DNA from: Accumulibacter sp.
Lineage (GTDB): Bacteria > Pseudomonadota > Gammaproteobacteria > Burkholderiales > Rhodocyclaceae
Direction: 5' to 3'
DNA length: 64,000 nt
NCBI GenBank assembly: GCA_024235715.1
Contig: JACKLW010000015.1
Coordinates: 60,005-124,004 of the forward strand
Position 1 is the stretch's first letter. The number at the start of each line of letters is the position of its first letter. A program made the position numbers and the translations under genes. The notes under the pieces were generated by a model. It worked only from the letters and a program-made list of their open reading frames with translations, searched no databases and was not told the origin of the DNA. Below, one piece after another: positions 19,674 to 28,182 of this stretch.

Positions 19674-20399
19674 CTACTGAGTCCTGGTCTTGCGACGGCT
19701 GGCGGCCAGACCCACCATACCAATGCCCAGCAGCGCGAGGGTGAACGGCTCCGGAACGTTTGTAGGCGGGTTCTGTGGGTTGGTTCCCGGATCGCCGAGG
19801 AAGAAGCTGTCGATGCCCAGATCGGCGCGTTGACTGCTGGTGGCGGGGTTGCTGTGCGCAATGACCTCGAGCGTTTGAATGTCACTCGTTGCGGTAAAGA
19901 TCAACGTCTGCCAGACCCAGTCAGCGATGACTCCCAGCGCCGGCAGACTCATCAGCGCGCCATTGTGGCTTTCCGTGCCAAACACGACTTCCCAGTAGCC
20001 ACCACCTTCGGAGAAGTTACTGTTGCTGATGCTCTGTTCGAACGAGACTTCATATTGCTGGCCGATGACCAGACCGGTCAGGCCGACTTGCAGCGCGCTC
20101 TCCACATAGGGCGCATTCGGACGGCCATCCCAGCCAATGCCGTGAAGGAAATCGCCGCCGGTGCTGCTCGCTTTCCACGCAAAGTTGTTCATGGTCGTGC
20201 CGGCGCTGAACACGTCGGGCGTGCCGGCGGTCGTTGTCCAGCCCGGCGGAACGGCGCTGTTGAAAGAGTTCGTGTTGCCGACGTAGCCCTCGAAGCCACC
20301 GTTGGCGAAGGAGCCAAGTGCTGCCGCCGCCGCGTTTCCGGCGACCAGCACGCCGAACATCGCGCTGATGACCGAGCGCCGAAGTTGTGTTTGCGTCAT
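19674..20399 (-). CDS. PEP-CTERM sorting-domain protein
   Basis: A 241-residue exported protein. The signal peptide ends near GNAAAAALG. The body is a beta-rich domain starting NGGFEGYVGNTNSFNSAVPPGW, similar to carbohydrate-binding or DUF642-type jelly rolls. The tail is the sorting signal VPEPFTLALLGIGMVGLAAS followed by RRKTRTQ, recognised by exosortase (EpsH/XrtA). Such proteins are anchored or released together with exopolysaccharide in floc- and biofilm-forming bacteria. A GGAG site precedes the ATG by eight bases. A sigma-54-type promoter lies 65-80 bases upstream and a strong terminator follows, so it is a single-gene unit. Exosortase is not in the window. Confidence 0.9.
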   Translation of the reverse strand: MTQTQLRRSVISAMFGVLVAGNAAAAALGSFANGGFEGYVGNTNSFNSAVPPGWTTTAGTPDVFSAGTTMNNFAWKASSTGGDFLHGIGWDGRPNAPYVESALQVGLTGLVIGQQYEVSFEQSISNSNFSEGGGYWEVVFGTESHNGALMSLPALGVIADWVWQTLIFTATSDIQTLEVIAHSNPATSSQRADLGIDSFFLGDPGTNPQNPPTNVPEPFTLALLGIGMVGLAASRRKTRTQ

Positions 20400-20832
20400 G
20401 ATGTATCTCCATTTGATGAGTGAAGTCAGTGATGCCGCGCTTTCGCACTTGAGGAGGTTAAAAGCACGTATCGTGCCAGAAGCGTCACGAGGGGCTCCAA
20501 GTGGTTGAAACAGAGACCATTAACGATTTTCGGTCCCGTCCGCTTCGAACGCTGCGCAGTCAGACTGTAAAAAACCCCGACACCGCTGCAGGGCGGAACG
20601 ACGATTCCCACAGGCGATTTCGGCCAGTCGCCTGTCGGGGGGCGGCGGACGGGAAAGTCAACGCCTCCGCAAGAGGGCATGTCGGCGTACCTTTCGCGCC
20701 CGCCCAGGCGAATTCTGACGACACCGGCAGGCGCGCGCGGGCGATGGAAAAGGGCCGGGCTTGCCGACGGGCTGCGCCACCGCTAGGATCCCGCGCGTGT
20801 CCATTCAGGACATCGTGTTGACTGGACCGGCA
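20400..20832. other. divergent regulatory region
   Basis: This 433-base region separates the PEP-CTERM gene from the YbaK-like gene. It contains the sigma-54 promoter (20464-20479). Further upstream is an 8-bp inverted repeat ACAGGCGA/TCGCCTGT (20610-20617 and 20628-20635, 10-base loop) about 150 bases from that promoter, a position that would suit an enhancer-binding activator. No coding sequence is evident. Confidence 0.45.
20464..20479 (-). promoter_or_regulatory. sigma-54 (RpoN) promoter of the PEP-CTERM gene
   Basis: On the minus strand TGGCACG-N4-GTGCT matches the sigma-54 consensus TGGCACG-N4-TTGCW at all but one defined position, with exact -24/-12 spacing. Transcription would start near 20454, about 55 bases before the ATG. 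PEP-CTERM genes in related bacteria are known to depend on PrsK/PrsR and RpoN. Confidence 0.7.
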
Positions 20833-21303
20833 ATGAGCTTGCAATCGGTACGTGATTTCTTTTCCGCCCGCAATCTGGACCTGCCAATCATCGAATTGGC
20901 GGTGAGCACTGCCACCGTTGCGCTGGCGGCCGAAGCGCACGGCGTCGAGCCGGGTCGCATCGCCAAGACCCTGTCCTTTCGGCTGGCCGATGGCCGGGTC
21001 ATCATTCTCGTGGCGCGGGGTGACGCGCGTATCGACAACCGCAAGTTCCGGGCAGCCTTCGGCAAGGGGAAGATGTCGCCGCCGGAAGAGGTCGTCGAGC
21101 TGACCGGCCATCCTGTCGGCGGCGTCTGTCCGTTCGGGCTGGCACAAGCGCTGCCGATCTTCCTCGATCGATCGCTGCAGGACTTCGACGAGGTCTTGCC
21201 GGCCGCTGGCGCGATTCATACTGCCGTACGCATCAGCCCGGCGCAGTTGCTCGCCGTGACCGACGGTCAATGGGTCGACGTCTGTCAGCTGCGTGTTGGC
21301 TGA
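20833..21303 (+). CDS. YbaK/EbsC-family aminoacyl-tRNA deacylase
   Basis: A 156-residue YbaK/ProX-type protein. Typical features are STATVALAAEAHGVEPGRIAKTL with the conserved Lys, then ILVARGDARIDNRKF, and GVCPFGLAQALPIFLDRSL near the C-terminus. The family removes mischarged amino acids from tRNA in trans. The VCPFG pattern and length place it closer to the general YbaK/EbsC group than to YbaK proper. I chose the ATG at 20833; in-frame codons upstream code for no recognisable family sequence. A GNAT gene starts 19 bases after its stop. Confidence 0.82.
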   Translation: MSLQSVRDFFSARNLDLPIIELAVSTATVALAAEAHGVEPGRIAKTLSFRLADGRVIILVARGDARIDNRKFRAAFGKGKMSPPEEVVELTGHPVGGVCPFGLAQALPIFLDRSLQDFDEVLPAAGAIHTAVRISPAQLLAVTDGQWVDVCQLRVG

Positions 21304-21322
21304 CGGCGCGCCGCTGCCTGGC

Positions 21323-22048
21323 ATGACGGACACGACCAATCATCTCGGCCAGGCGATCGGCTTTCCTGTGCCGGACTGGAAGCCGGCGACATGCCCGACG
21401 GGCGAGGTGATGAACGGGCGCTATTGTCGGCTCGAGCCACTCGATACGAAGCGCCACGCTGCGGATCTGTTCGCCGCGCTCTCCCGCGACGCCGAGGGGA
21501 AGAACTGGACCTATCTGCCCTACGGCCCGTTCGACTCGCTTGCATCGTTCCTCGACTGGATCGATCGCGTCTGCTCGGGCAGCGACCCTCTGTTTCTCGC
21601 GGCAGTCAGCAGGGCGACCGGCAGGGCTGTCGGCGTCGCCAGTTATCTGCGGATCATGCCGGAACAGGGCTCGATCGAGGTCGGACACCTGAACTTCTCG
21701 CCGGCCATGCAGAGAACGGTGGTGGCCACCGAGGCGATGTGGCTGATGATGCGGCGGGCGTTCTCTCTCGGTTTTCGGCGTTACGAGTGGAAGTGCAATG
21801 CGCTCAATCAGGCATCACGGCGTGCCGCCCAGCGCCTCGGATTCTCGTTTGAAGGGGTTTTCCGTCAGGCAGGTGTCGTCAAGGGGCACAATCGCGACAC
21901 CGCCTGGTACGCCGTGATCGACCGCGACTGGCCAGCCCTGGACCGGGCTTTCCAGGCCTGGCTGGCGGCGGAGAATTTTGACGCGGCCGGCCTGCAACGC
22001 GTGTCGCTGACGAGTCTTACCGAAACGCTCGTTGCCGCGACGGGCTAG
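21323..22048 (+). CDS. GNAT acetyltransferase, RimJ/RimL type
   Basis: A 241-residue acetyltransferase. It has the N-terminal RYCRLEPLDTKRHAADLFAAL, a central YLRIMPEQGSIEVGHLNFSP strand, and a C-terminal NALNQASRRAAQRLGFSFEG that binds acetyl-CoA and is diagnostic of RimJ/RimL-type enzymes. The group acetylates N-terminal amino groups of proteins or small amines; the acceptor is unknown. An in-frame GTG at 21293 overlaps the end of the YbaK-like gene, but the ATG at 21323 is the better start. It lies between two deacylase-family genes, all on one strand. Confidence 0.82.
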   Translation: MTDTTNHLGQAIGFPVPDWKPATCPTGEVMNGRYCRLEPLDTKRHAADLFAALSRDAEGKNWTYLPYGPFDSLASFLDWIDRVCSGSDPLFLAAVSRATGRAVGVASYLRIMPEQGSIEVGHLNFSPAMQRTVVATEAMWLMMRRAFSLGFRRYEWKCNALNQASRRAAQRLGFSFEGVFRQAGVVKGHNRDTAWYAVIDRDWPALDRAFQAWLAAENFDAAGLQRVSLTSLTETLVAATG

Positions 22049-22119
22049 CGCTCGCGAAGCATCTTGCCGGCCCGCGGCGATCACCGAATCCGGGCCGGTT
22101 CCCGGCTTACAATTGCCGC

Positions 22120-22602
22120 ATGTCTCAGGAAAAGCTCCCGGTTACGCAGGCGATACGCGCCTTGCGCGCTGCGCGCGTGCCCTTCACCGATCATTCTTAT
22201 GTCTGGGAGGCGCATGGTGGCACGGCGCTCAGCAGCCGCGCACTCGGGGTCGATGAACACCTGGTGATCAAGACGCTGGTGATGGAGGATGAGGGCAGGC
22301 GGCCGCTGATCGTGCTGATGCACGGTGACCGTGACGTGTCGACGCGGAATCTCGCGCGCCGGCTCGGCGTCAAGAAGATCTCGCCGTGCAGCCCGGCGGT
22401 GGCCGGTCGGCACTCGGGTTATCTGGTCGGCGGCACCAGTCCCTTCGGTACGCGCAAGACGATGCCGGTGTATGTCGAGCGCAGCATTCTCGATCTTGAA
22501 AGGATCTTCATCAACGGTGGCCGTCGCGGCTACCTGGTGGCGATCGCGCCGCGGGTGCTGGTCGAGGTGCTCGCAGCGCAAGCGGTTGACGTGGCCGTTT
22601 GA
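22120..22602 (+). CDS. ybaK: YbaK, Cys-tRNA(Pro) deacylase
   Basis: A 160-residue protein of the YbaK group proper, which hydrolyses Cys-tRNA(Pro) made in error by prolyl-tRNA synthetase. HGGTALSSRALGVDEHLVIKTLVM carries the conserved active-site Lys, and VGGTSPFGTRKTMPVYVERS is the glycine-rich loop. Length matches E. coli YbaK (159). It is distinct in sequence from the YbaK/EbsC protein at 20833-21303, so the window holds two paralogous families rather than a recent duplication. It converges on alkA. Confidence 0.87.
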   Translation: MSQEKLPVTQAIRALRAARVPFTDHSYVWEAHGGTALSSRALGVDEHLVIKTLVMEDEGRRPLIVLMHGDRDVSTRNLARRLGVKKISPCSPAVAGRHSGYLVGGTSPFGTRKTMPVYVERSILDLERIFINGGRRGYLVAIAPRVLVEVLAAQAVDVAV

Positions 22603-22652
22603 GCCCTTGCGGCGACGCCGCTACTGGTTGCAGGTGATGCTGCGGGGCGCAG

Positions 22653-23543
22653 TCATGCGTGCATGGCCCAGAGATGGGCGGCAACCAGGGCGCGCCAGGG
22701 CGAGAACTGTGCCAGCCAGTCACGTGCCTGTTGCGGACCCAACTTCTCCGGAGAAGCGAGCAGCGCCTGCAACTGGCGGCGCACCGCGGCGTCGCCATGC
22801 AGGGAGCCGTCGAGCCAGCCGAATCCGCGCAGCAGGGCGTAGTCGATGGTCCACGGGCCGACGCCGCGTACGGCGAGCAGGGCCTCGCGGATCTCGCTGG
22901 CCGGAATGCCCATCTGCCATTCGGCCAGGGGAAGCCCGCCCGCCGCCACCTGCTGCGAAAGACAGAGCAGGGTGTGCGCCTTGCTCATTGAAAACCCGGC
23001 CTGTCGCAGCGCATCCACGGTCAGCGAGGCGACCTGGCTGGCGTCTGGATAGCAGAGCAGGCCGCTCGAGTGCCGCAGGCCGGCTGCCATGATCAGCCTG
23101 CGACGCAGCGAGACGGCGGCGCCGACGCTGATTTGCTGGCCGGTGACCGCCCAGGTCAGCGCTTCGAATGGTGTGGCGGTCAGGGGTACGCGCAGTCCCG
23201 GCTGGCGGGAAATCAGCGGGCCGAGCTGCGCATGGCCGCGGTGGCAGGATTCGAAAGTTTCGACGTCCTGCGTCAAGCCGAGCATGCGGTGCAACATGCG
23301 CTCGAAGTCGGCTTCACTGGCGGAGCTCGCGTCGCCGTCGATAGTGAGTTCCGCCTCCGCTGTTGCGGCCGCAAAACGAAGGCTCAGGCAGGCAGGGGTG
23401 GCATCCCAGAGCAGGCCTTTCTGCAGGGCGGTCCCGCTGACGCGTTCTGCAAGTTCCTGTGCGTCGCGGCGGTGAAAGGCGAGGATGTCGCCGGGTCGAA
23501 ACGAGGCGGGCAGCGCTATCGTGCGTTTGAAGCGGACCGGCAT
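22653..23543 (-). CDS. alkA: AlkA, DNA-3-methyladenine glycosylase II
   Basis: A 296-residue DNA glycosylase that excises alkylated purines. The N-terminal AlkA-type domain leads to the HhH-GPD core. EALTWAVTGQQISVGAAVSLRRR is the start of the glycosylase fold, LAVRGVGPWTIDYALLRGFG is the helix-hairpin-helix, and the catalytic Asp is probably the one in SLHGDAAVRR. The C-terminus FSPWRALVAAHLW is typical of AlkA. It follows alkB by 67 bases on the same strand, so the two probably form an alkylation-repair unit. No ada gene is present in the window. Confidence 0.9.
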   Translation of the reverse strand: MPVRFKRTIALPASFRPGDILAFHRRDAQELAERVSGTALQKGLLWDATPACLSLRFAAATAEAELTIDGDASSASEADFERMLHRMLGLTQDVETFESCHRGHAQLGPLISRQPGLRVPLTATPFEALTWAVTGQQISVGAAVSLRRRLIMAAGLRHSSGLLCYPDASQVASLTVDALRQAGFSMSKAHTLLCLSQQVAAGGLPLAEWQMGIPASEIREALLAVRGVGPWTIDYALLRGFGWLDGSLHGDAAVRRQLQALLASPEKLGPQQARDWLAQFSPWRALVAAHLWAMHA

Positions 23544-23610
23544 TGGCGAAAATCCGGGAAGATGGCTGGTGAGAATTGCCGCGATCCAGTGCCGCGGCAG
23601 TTTCCTCCTG

Positions 23611-24300
23611 TCATGCGCTGCCGGGCGGGCCGGCCTTGCGCAATGTCAGGTTGATGCGGCAATCACCGGTTTCCGGGCAGCGTCCGGCCTTGATCGGCTG
23701 GACGCCGTGGTAGCGCAGTCGCGAAGGGCCGCCCCAGACGACGACGTCGCCGTGCACGAGCAGGATGCGTGCCGGTGAGTCGCTGCGTTTCAGTCCGCCG
23801 AACAGGAAGACCGCCGGCAGACCGAGCGACACCGAGACGATCGGTGCCCCGCGATCGATCTCGTCCCTGTCCTGGTGCAAGGAGAGTCTGCTGCCCGCCG
23901 CATAGCGGTTGAGCAGGCAGGCGTCGGGCGTGAAATCGGCGAAGCCGGCCTCGGCGGCTGCGCTGCGGGCCAGGTCGACGAAGCTGTCCGGCATGGCTGG
24001 CCACTGTCGCCCGTTTTCTGGATCGACCGGCGAGTAGCGATAACCGCGGGGATCGCTCACCCAGCCAAGGCCACCGCAATTGCTCATCGCCACCGACATG
24101 CGCAAACCGCCTGGTGTCAGCATGTGGCGAAAGGGGGCTGTTGCGGCGATCTCGCCTACTGCCGCGAGCAGGGACTGCGCCCGCGCGCGAACGAAACCGC
24201 GCAGAATCATTGCCCCTTCGGCCAGCGTTTCGCGGCGGCCATCGTCGCCGTCAAGGCCGGCAAAGAGGTCATCGATCACTGCCTGCGCCCCGCAACGCAT
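23611..24300 (-). CDS. alkB: AlkB, DNA oxidative demethylase
   Basis: A 229-residue Fe(II)/2-oxoglutarate dioxygenase that repairs 1-methyladenine and 3-methylcytosine. The iron ligands are visible in SLHQDRDE (HxD) and RYHGVQP (second His); CRINLTLR supplies the 2-oxoglutarate-binding Arg. MSNCGGLGWVSDPRGYRY is the nucleotide-recognition lid. The ATG at 24300 is annotated, but a GTG at 24279 (VIDDLFAGL) lines up better with the E. coli N-terminus. alkA follows directly. Confidence 0.92.
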   Translation of the reverse strand: MRCGAQAVIDDLFAGLDGDDGRRETLAEGAMILRGFVRARAQSLLAAVGEIAATAPFRHMLTPGGLRMSVAMSNCGGLGWVSDPRGYRYSPVDPENGRQWPAMPDSFVDLARSAAAEAGFADFTPDACLLNRYAAGSRLSLHQDRDEIDRGAPIVSVSLGLPAVFLFGGLKRSDSPARILLVHGDVVVWGGPSRLRYHGVQPIKAGRCPETGDCRINLTLRKAGPPGSA

Positions 24301-24390
24301 CGTGACATGCGCTTGTGCGCCATTGCTGGTGCCGGCTGAACCGCTGCGACGCGTTGGCCAGCCTCTCCTGGCCAGTCGGCAGTTTGCCCG

Positions 24391-24975
24391 TCAGCTCCGC
24401 GCCGCGCCCCAGATGCGCACGTCGCCCGTATCGACGTGCAGGAAGTCGGCTTTCGGGTAGTAGCCAACGCCGCCGAGTTCCAGTGCCACCGCCGCTGCAC
24501 TGAGACGCACGGTGTCGACACCGACCAGGCGCACGTCGACGGCACGCCCGTCCATGTGCAGACTGTGTCGGGCGACGCCACGGCGGCCCTTCTTTCGCAG
24601 CATCGCGTTGGTGTCCGGCGAACGATAGGCCGAGATGATCTCGAAGGTGTTGTTGCCGCCGCATTTCGAACTTAGCGCGTGCAGGATGTCGAAGAGCTGT
24701 GGATCCATGCCTGTCATCTCGCCGCTTCGGAAGTCGCGCAGCAGCCAGTTGATGCGCTTGATGGCAGGCTTGACGTAGCCAAGACTGTCGCGATAAACCA
24801 CGTCCAGCCATTCATCGGTGTGCGTGTGGCGAAATTTCAGTTGATAATTGTCCGTGGCGGCGCGGGCTGAAGCAAAGGGCAAGGTCAGCGGCAGTGTGGC
24901 CAGTCCCTTCAGGAGTAGACGACGATGCGGCGCGGTTTCGCGCCGCTTGGCAAAGGAAATGGAGTCATAGAGCAT
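24391..24975 (-). CDS. MepK-like murein endopeptidase (YcbK, DUF882)
   Basis: A 194-residue periplasmic peptidase of the M15/DUF882 group. The N-terminus RRLLLKGLATLPLTLPFASA is a Tat-like or Sec signal. The zinc site is in ISAYRSP, SLHMDGRAVDVRL and DFLHVDTG. E. coli MepK cleaves 3-3 crosslinks in peptidoglycan, the bonds made by L,D-transpeptidases. Its divergent neighbour is exactly such a transpeptidase. The two ATG codons overlap in a single CATG, so the start of each gene lies in the untranslated leader of the other. Confidence 0.85.
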   Translation of the reverse strand: MLYDSISFAKRRETAPHRRLLLKGLATLPLTLPFASARAATDNYQLKFRHTHTDEWLDVVYRDSLGYVKPAIKRINWLLRDFRSGEMTGMDPQLFDILHALSSKCGGNNTFEIISAYRSPDTNAMLRKKGRRGVARHSLHMDGRAVDVRLVGVDTVRLSAAAVALELGGVGYYPKADFLHVDTGDVRIWGAARS

Positions 24976-26725
24976 GAGTATCGTTTGTCCCGGAAAAGCA
25001 GTTCAAGTCGACATCGTACCCGATGTCGCCCTGCCGTTCATCCGTTCGCTGCGGCGTGTCGCCGCGGCGACCTTCCTGGGTGTGGTCTTTTCGCCTGTAC
25101 CGGCGCAGGCAATAGAGGAATCACGCCCGCTTCCGCTTCGCAGCGCGGCGTTGTCAACGCCGACGCAGGCGGCCGCAGAACTGCCGCGGCTGATCGAACA
25201 GGCGCTGTATGCATCCGATGGCGACGCGGGGGCCGGCAATTCGACCGAGGCCGCGGTGATCCGCCTGTTCTACTACGACCGGGGGTATCGGCCCGTTTGG
25301 ACCGGGAATGCGCACAGCAGTGAATTGATCACTGCCATCGAGGCCAGCCGGGAACATGGCCTGACGCCGTCCGATTTCCACGTCGACGCACTGCGCAAGG
25401 CCGTTGCCGGCGGTGACGATCCGCAGGCGATCGTCCGCCGCGAACTGCTGCTGACCGATGCCCTGGCGCAGCTCGTGCGACAGCTGCAGTACGGCAAGAT
25501 CGACCCCGGCATGCTCTATTCGACCTGGAACTTTTCGCCGCTGCCTGATGTTCGGGAGCGCGCGCAGGCGCTCGAGGCACTGTTCGAAGCCGGTTCGCTG
25601 AGCACGGCACTGGCGACGCTGACGCCACAGGATGCAGATTACCGTGGTTTGCAGAAGGCCCTGCTGCGTTTCAGCGCCCTGGCGGCGAAGGGCGGTTGGG
25701 GATCTGTTCCGGATGGTCCGACCCTGCGTCCCGGCGAGCGCGACCCGCGTGTCCGCAGCCTGCGCGCACGCCTGCAGGCGGAGGGCTGGCTGGCGGCTGA
25801 CGGCCGCGCTGCGTCGCGCAGCGACGCAGCGCGGTACGACAAGGCGCTCGCGGCAGCCGTGAAGCGCTTCCAGAGTGCACACGGTCTGGCTGCTGATGGC
25901 GCGGTCGGGACCGGCACGCTGGCGGCGTTGAACGTGAGCGCGGCGGAGCGAGCCGCGCAAATCCGCGTCAATCTCGAGCGCTGGCGCTGGGTGGCTCGCG
26001 ACCTGACGGCCGATCTCCTGCTGGTGGACATCACTGCCTTCAACGCCGAACTCCACCTCGGCGGTGAGCCGGTGTGGTCCTCGAAGGTCGCTGTCGGGCG
26101 TCCGGCGCGCAAGACGCCGGTGCTGCTCGACCATGTCCAGCACCTGGTGCTCAATCCAAAATGGGTCGTGCCGCCGACCATCCTGCGCGAGGACGTGATT
26201 CCCGGGGTGATGCGCAACGCCGCCTACCTCGACAAGCACCAGCTACGCGTCGTGAATAACAGCGGCCAGGCCGTTTCCCCGGCGCAGGTCAACTGGAGTG
26301 GTTACGGCCGGGCGGGTTTTCCGTATCAGGTGGTGCAGCAATCCGGTGCCGGTGGCGCACTCGGCCGGATCAAGTTCTCGCTGTCGAACGGCTACGCGAT
26401 CTATCTGCACGACACGCCGTCGCGTGCGCAGTTCAACAAGCCCACGCGGGCGCTCAGTTCGGGCTGCGTGCGCCTCGAAAAGCCGCGCGATCTGGCCTTG
26501 CTGCTGCTCGATGATGCCCAGCGCTGGAACGAGCAGGCGCTCGACGCAGCGATCGCCAGCCAACGGACACGAACAGTACCGGTGGCGCGCGAGGTGCCGG
26601 TCATGTTGCTCTATCGCACGGCGCTTGCCGACGCGACGGGCTCGGTCTCGTTCCGCGCCGACATCTACGACGAGGACGGCGCCGTGCTGGCCTTGCTCGA
26701 CAGACCCAGCAGGTGGCAGCCCTGA
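24974..26725 (+). CDS. L,D-transpeptidase, YcbB/LdtD type
   Basis: A 583-residue exported enzyme that forms 3-3 crosslinks in peptidoglycan. The signal region is RVAAATFLGVVFSPVPAQA. An N-terminal scaffold domain (LFYYDRGYRPVWT) is followed by a peptidoglycan-binding domain (FQSAHGLAADGAVGTGTLAAL, about residues 297-317) and the YkuD catalytic domain. The nucleophile Cys is in SSGCVRLEKP, with the conserved His in IYLHDTPS. Length is near E. coli LdtD (615). GGAG lies nine bases before the ATG. Pairing with the divergent MepK-like endopeptidase suggests joint control of 3-3 crosslink making and cutting. Confidence 0.9.
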   Translation: MSIVCPGKAVQVDIVPDVALPFIRSLRRVAAATFLGVVFSPVPAQAIEESRPLPLRSAALSTPTQAAAELPRLIEQALYASDGDAGAGNSTEAAVIRLFYYDRGYRPVWTGNAHSSELITAIEASREHGLTPSDFHVDALRKAVAGGDDPQAIVRRELLLTDALAQLVRQLQYGKIDPGMLYSTWNFSPLPDVRERAQALEALFEAGSLSTALATLTPQDADYRGLQKALLRFSALAAKGGWGSVPDGPTLRPGERDPRVRSLRARLQAEGWLAADGRAASRSDAARYDKALAAAVKRFQSAHGLAADGAVGTGTLAALNVSAAERAAQIRVNLERWRWVARDLTADLLLVDITAFNAELHLGGEPVWSSKVAVGRPARKTPVLLDHVQHLVLNPKWVVPPTILREDVIPGVMRNAAYLDKHQLRVVNNSGQAVSPAQVNWSGYGRAGFPYQVVQQSGAGGALGRIKFSLSNGYAIYLHDTPSRAQFNKPTRALSSGCVRLEKPRDLALLLLDDAQRWNEQALDAAIASQRTRTVPVAREVPVMLLYRTALADATGSVSFRADIYDEDGAVLALLDRPSRWQP

Positions 26726-26954
26726 GGTGCCGCATGGCCGAGCGCGGTCCGGGACCGGTAACCGGTTCGCCTCCGGCGCAGCGCACCCGGCCGGGCTGGC
26801 CAGCAGGTCGTGCAAGTCGCGATCCTGTTCCCGGCGGCTGTCGTGCATCCATCGGGAACTGAAACGGCATTCATTTTGCTCTCCCTGGGCCATCCGCTGA
26901 CGGTGTAGTCGGTCTGCCTGGCGAAGCCCCACACGACGAAACAGCACTTCCGGC

Positions 26955-28133
26955 TCATGCAAAGCCCCGCAAATGGTCGATGAGGACGTGCCTCTCAGCG
27001 TAGGTCTGACCGACCTTCTGGATTTCGGCGATGTTTCTTACCGAGTCCATGACCTGCACTTTCCTGGCGTCGATGCCGCCCAGGCCGAGCGCTTCGAGAC
27101 CCGCCTGGCTGACGTCCGGGTCGTAGCGCAGGTAGGCGAACTGCTTGCCGACGCTGGCATTGGCGGTCGCACCCGGAGCCATCACCATGTCGCCGAACTC
27201 GCGATCGATCACCGGTCCGAAGCGGCATTCGCCGAGGGTGCGGCAGGCCATGTCCCAGCCAGCCGAGGCCGCATTCATCAGCGCGCCAGGCAGGTTCTTG
27301 GCATTGTCGAGCAGCCACAGGTCGTCGGCTTTCAACTCGGGTCGGGCGTTGGCGGCGCCACCGGTTCCCACGGAGACGATCAGCAACTGGTCGCTGCCGG
27401 TTTTCCAGCCGACGTGGTAGGGCGCGGCAGTGACCATCTGGAACGCGAGGAACGCCGGGTTGTTGTAGGTGGTGACACCGCCGTCGACAAAGACGAACTG
27501 GTATTCCCTGTCGGTGTGCGGCGCGAAAGTGACCACTTCGGGCGGGAAGAAGGTCGGCGCCGCCGTACTCGCCCGCAGCAGTTGCCAGAGCGGTAGCTGC
27601 AGATTGCAGTCCTTGCGGTCGCGCTGGTTGTATTTCGCGCGCGGGTTGTTGGAAACCGGCCAGGGGGAATCGGTGGTGGCGTTGCGCATCACCATCATCA
27701 GCATGCTGCGCAGCCTGGCGTCGCCGAGGGTGGCATTGGGTTCCTCGCGCGTGGCCACGTGCCCGAGCGCCGCGTCGAATTCGCTGCGCAGCTTCGCGGC
27801 AAGCGGTTCGTCGTTGTAGCTGTACTTCAGGCGGTCGAGCAGCGAGGCCTTGTCGAACATTTGCTGGCCGCTGTCGACGTAGAAGCTGCGGATCCGGTCG
27901 GTGGACATGCCCGCCGAAATGCAGGCCGCGACCATCGCGCCGGTGCTGGTGCCACAGACGAAGTCGAAGTAGTCGGCGAGGACCAGGTCGGGTTGGCCGA
28001 GCCTGGTGCGCAGCTGGCCTTCCAGTCTGGCCAGGATCTCGACGCTGATCAGGCCAAGGATGCCGCCGCCGTCGCAGGCGAGGATCTTCTTCTGACCGGG
28101 GCGGTCGATGCGGTCGAGGAGTTTCTGGTTCAT
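26955..28133 (-). CDS. patatin-like phospholipase
   Basis: A 392-residue patatin-fold lipid acyl hydrolase with no signal peptide. The oxyanion loop is CDGGGILGL, the nucleophile is the Ser of GTSTGAM, and the catalytic Asp is in DGGVTTYNNPA. All parts of the Ser-Asp dyad are intact. It is likely cytoplasmic or peripheral. I checked for neighbours of the anti-phage CBASS type (CD-NTase, ubiquitin-like genes) and found none, so there is no reason to call it a defence effector. About 230 bases without a gene separate it from the transpeptidase. Confidence 0.87.
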   Translation of the reverse strand: MNQKLLDRIDRPGQKKILACDGGGILGLISVEILARLEGQLRTRLGQPDLVLADYFDFVCGTSTGAMVAACISAGMSTDRIRSFYVDSGQQMFDKASLLDRLKYSYNDEPLAAKLRSEFDAALGHVATREEPNATLGDARLRSMLMMVMRNATTDSPWPVSNNPRAKYNQRDRKDCNLQLPLWQLLRASTAAPTFFPPEVVTFAPHTDREYQFVFVDGGVTTYNNPAFLAFQMVTAAPYHVGWKTGSDQLLIVSVGTGGAANARPELKADDLWLLDNAKNLPGALMNAASAGWDMACRTLGECRFGPVIDREFGDMVMAPGATANASVGKQFAYLRYDPDVSQAGLEALGLGGIDARKVQVMDSVRNIAEIQKVGQTYAERHVLIDHLRGFA

Positions 28134-28182
28134 GGCGCTATCCTTTTGTCACGTGGTTGTCGCATCTGTGCCTTGCTGCTTG

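Noticed and set aside
26955-28133. Patatin-like protein as a CBASS effector (CapV type)
   Set aside because: No CD-NTase, Cap2/Cap3 or other defence gene is adjacent; the neighbours are a transpeptidase and an MscS channel.
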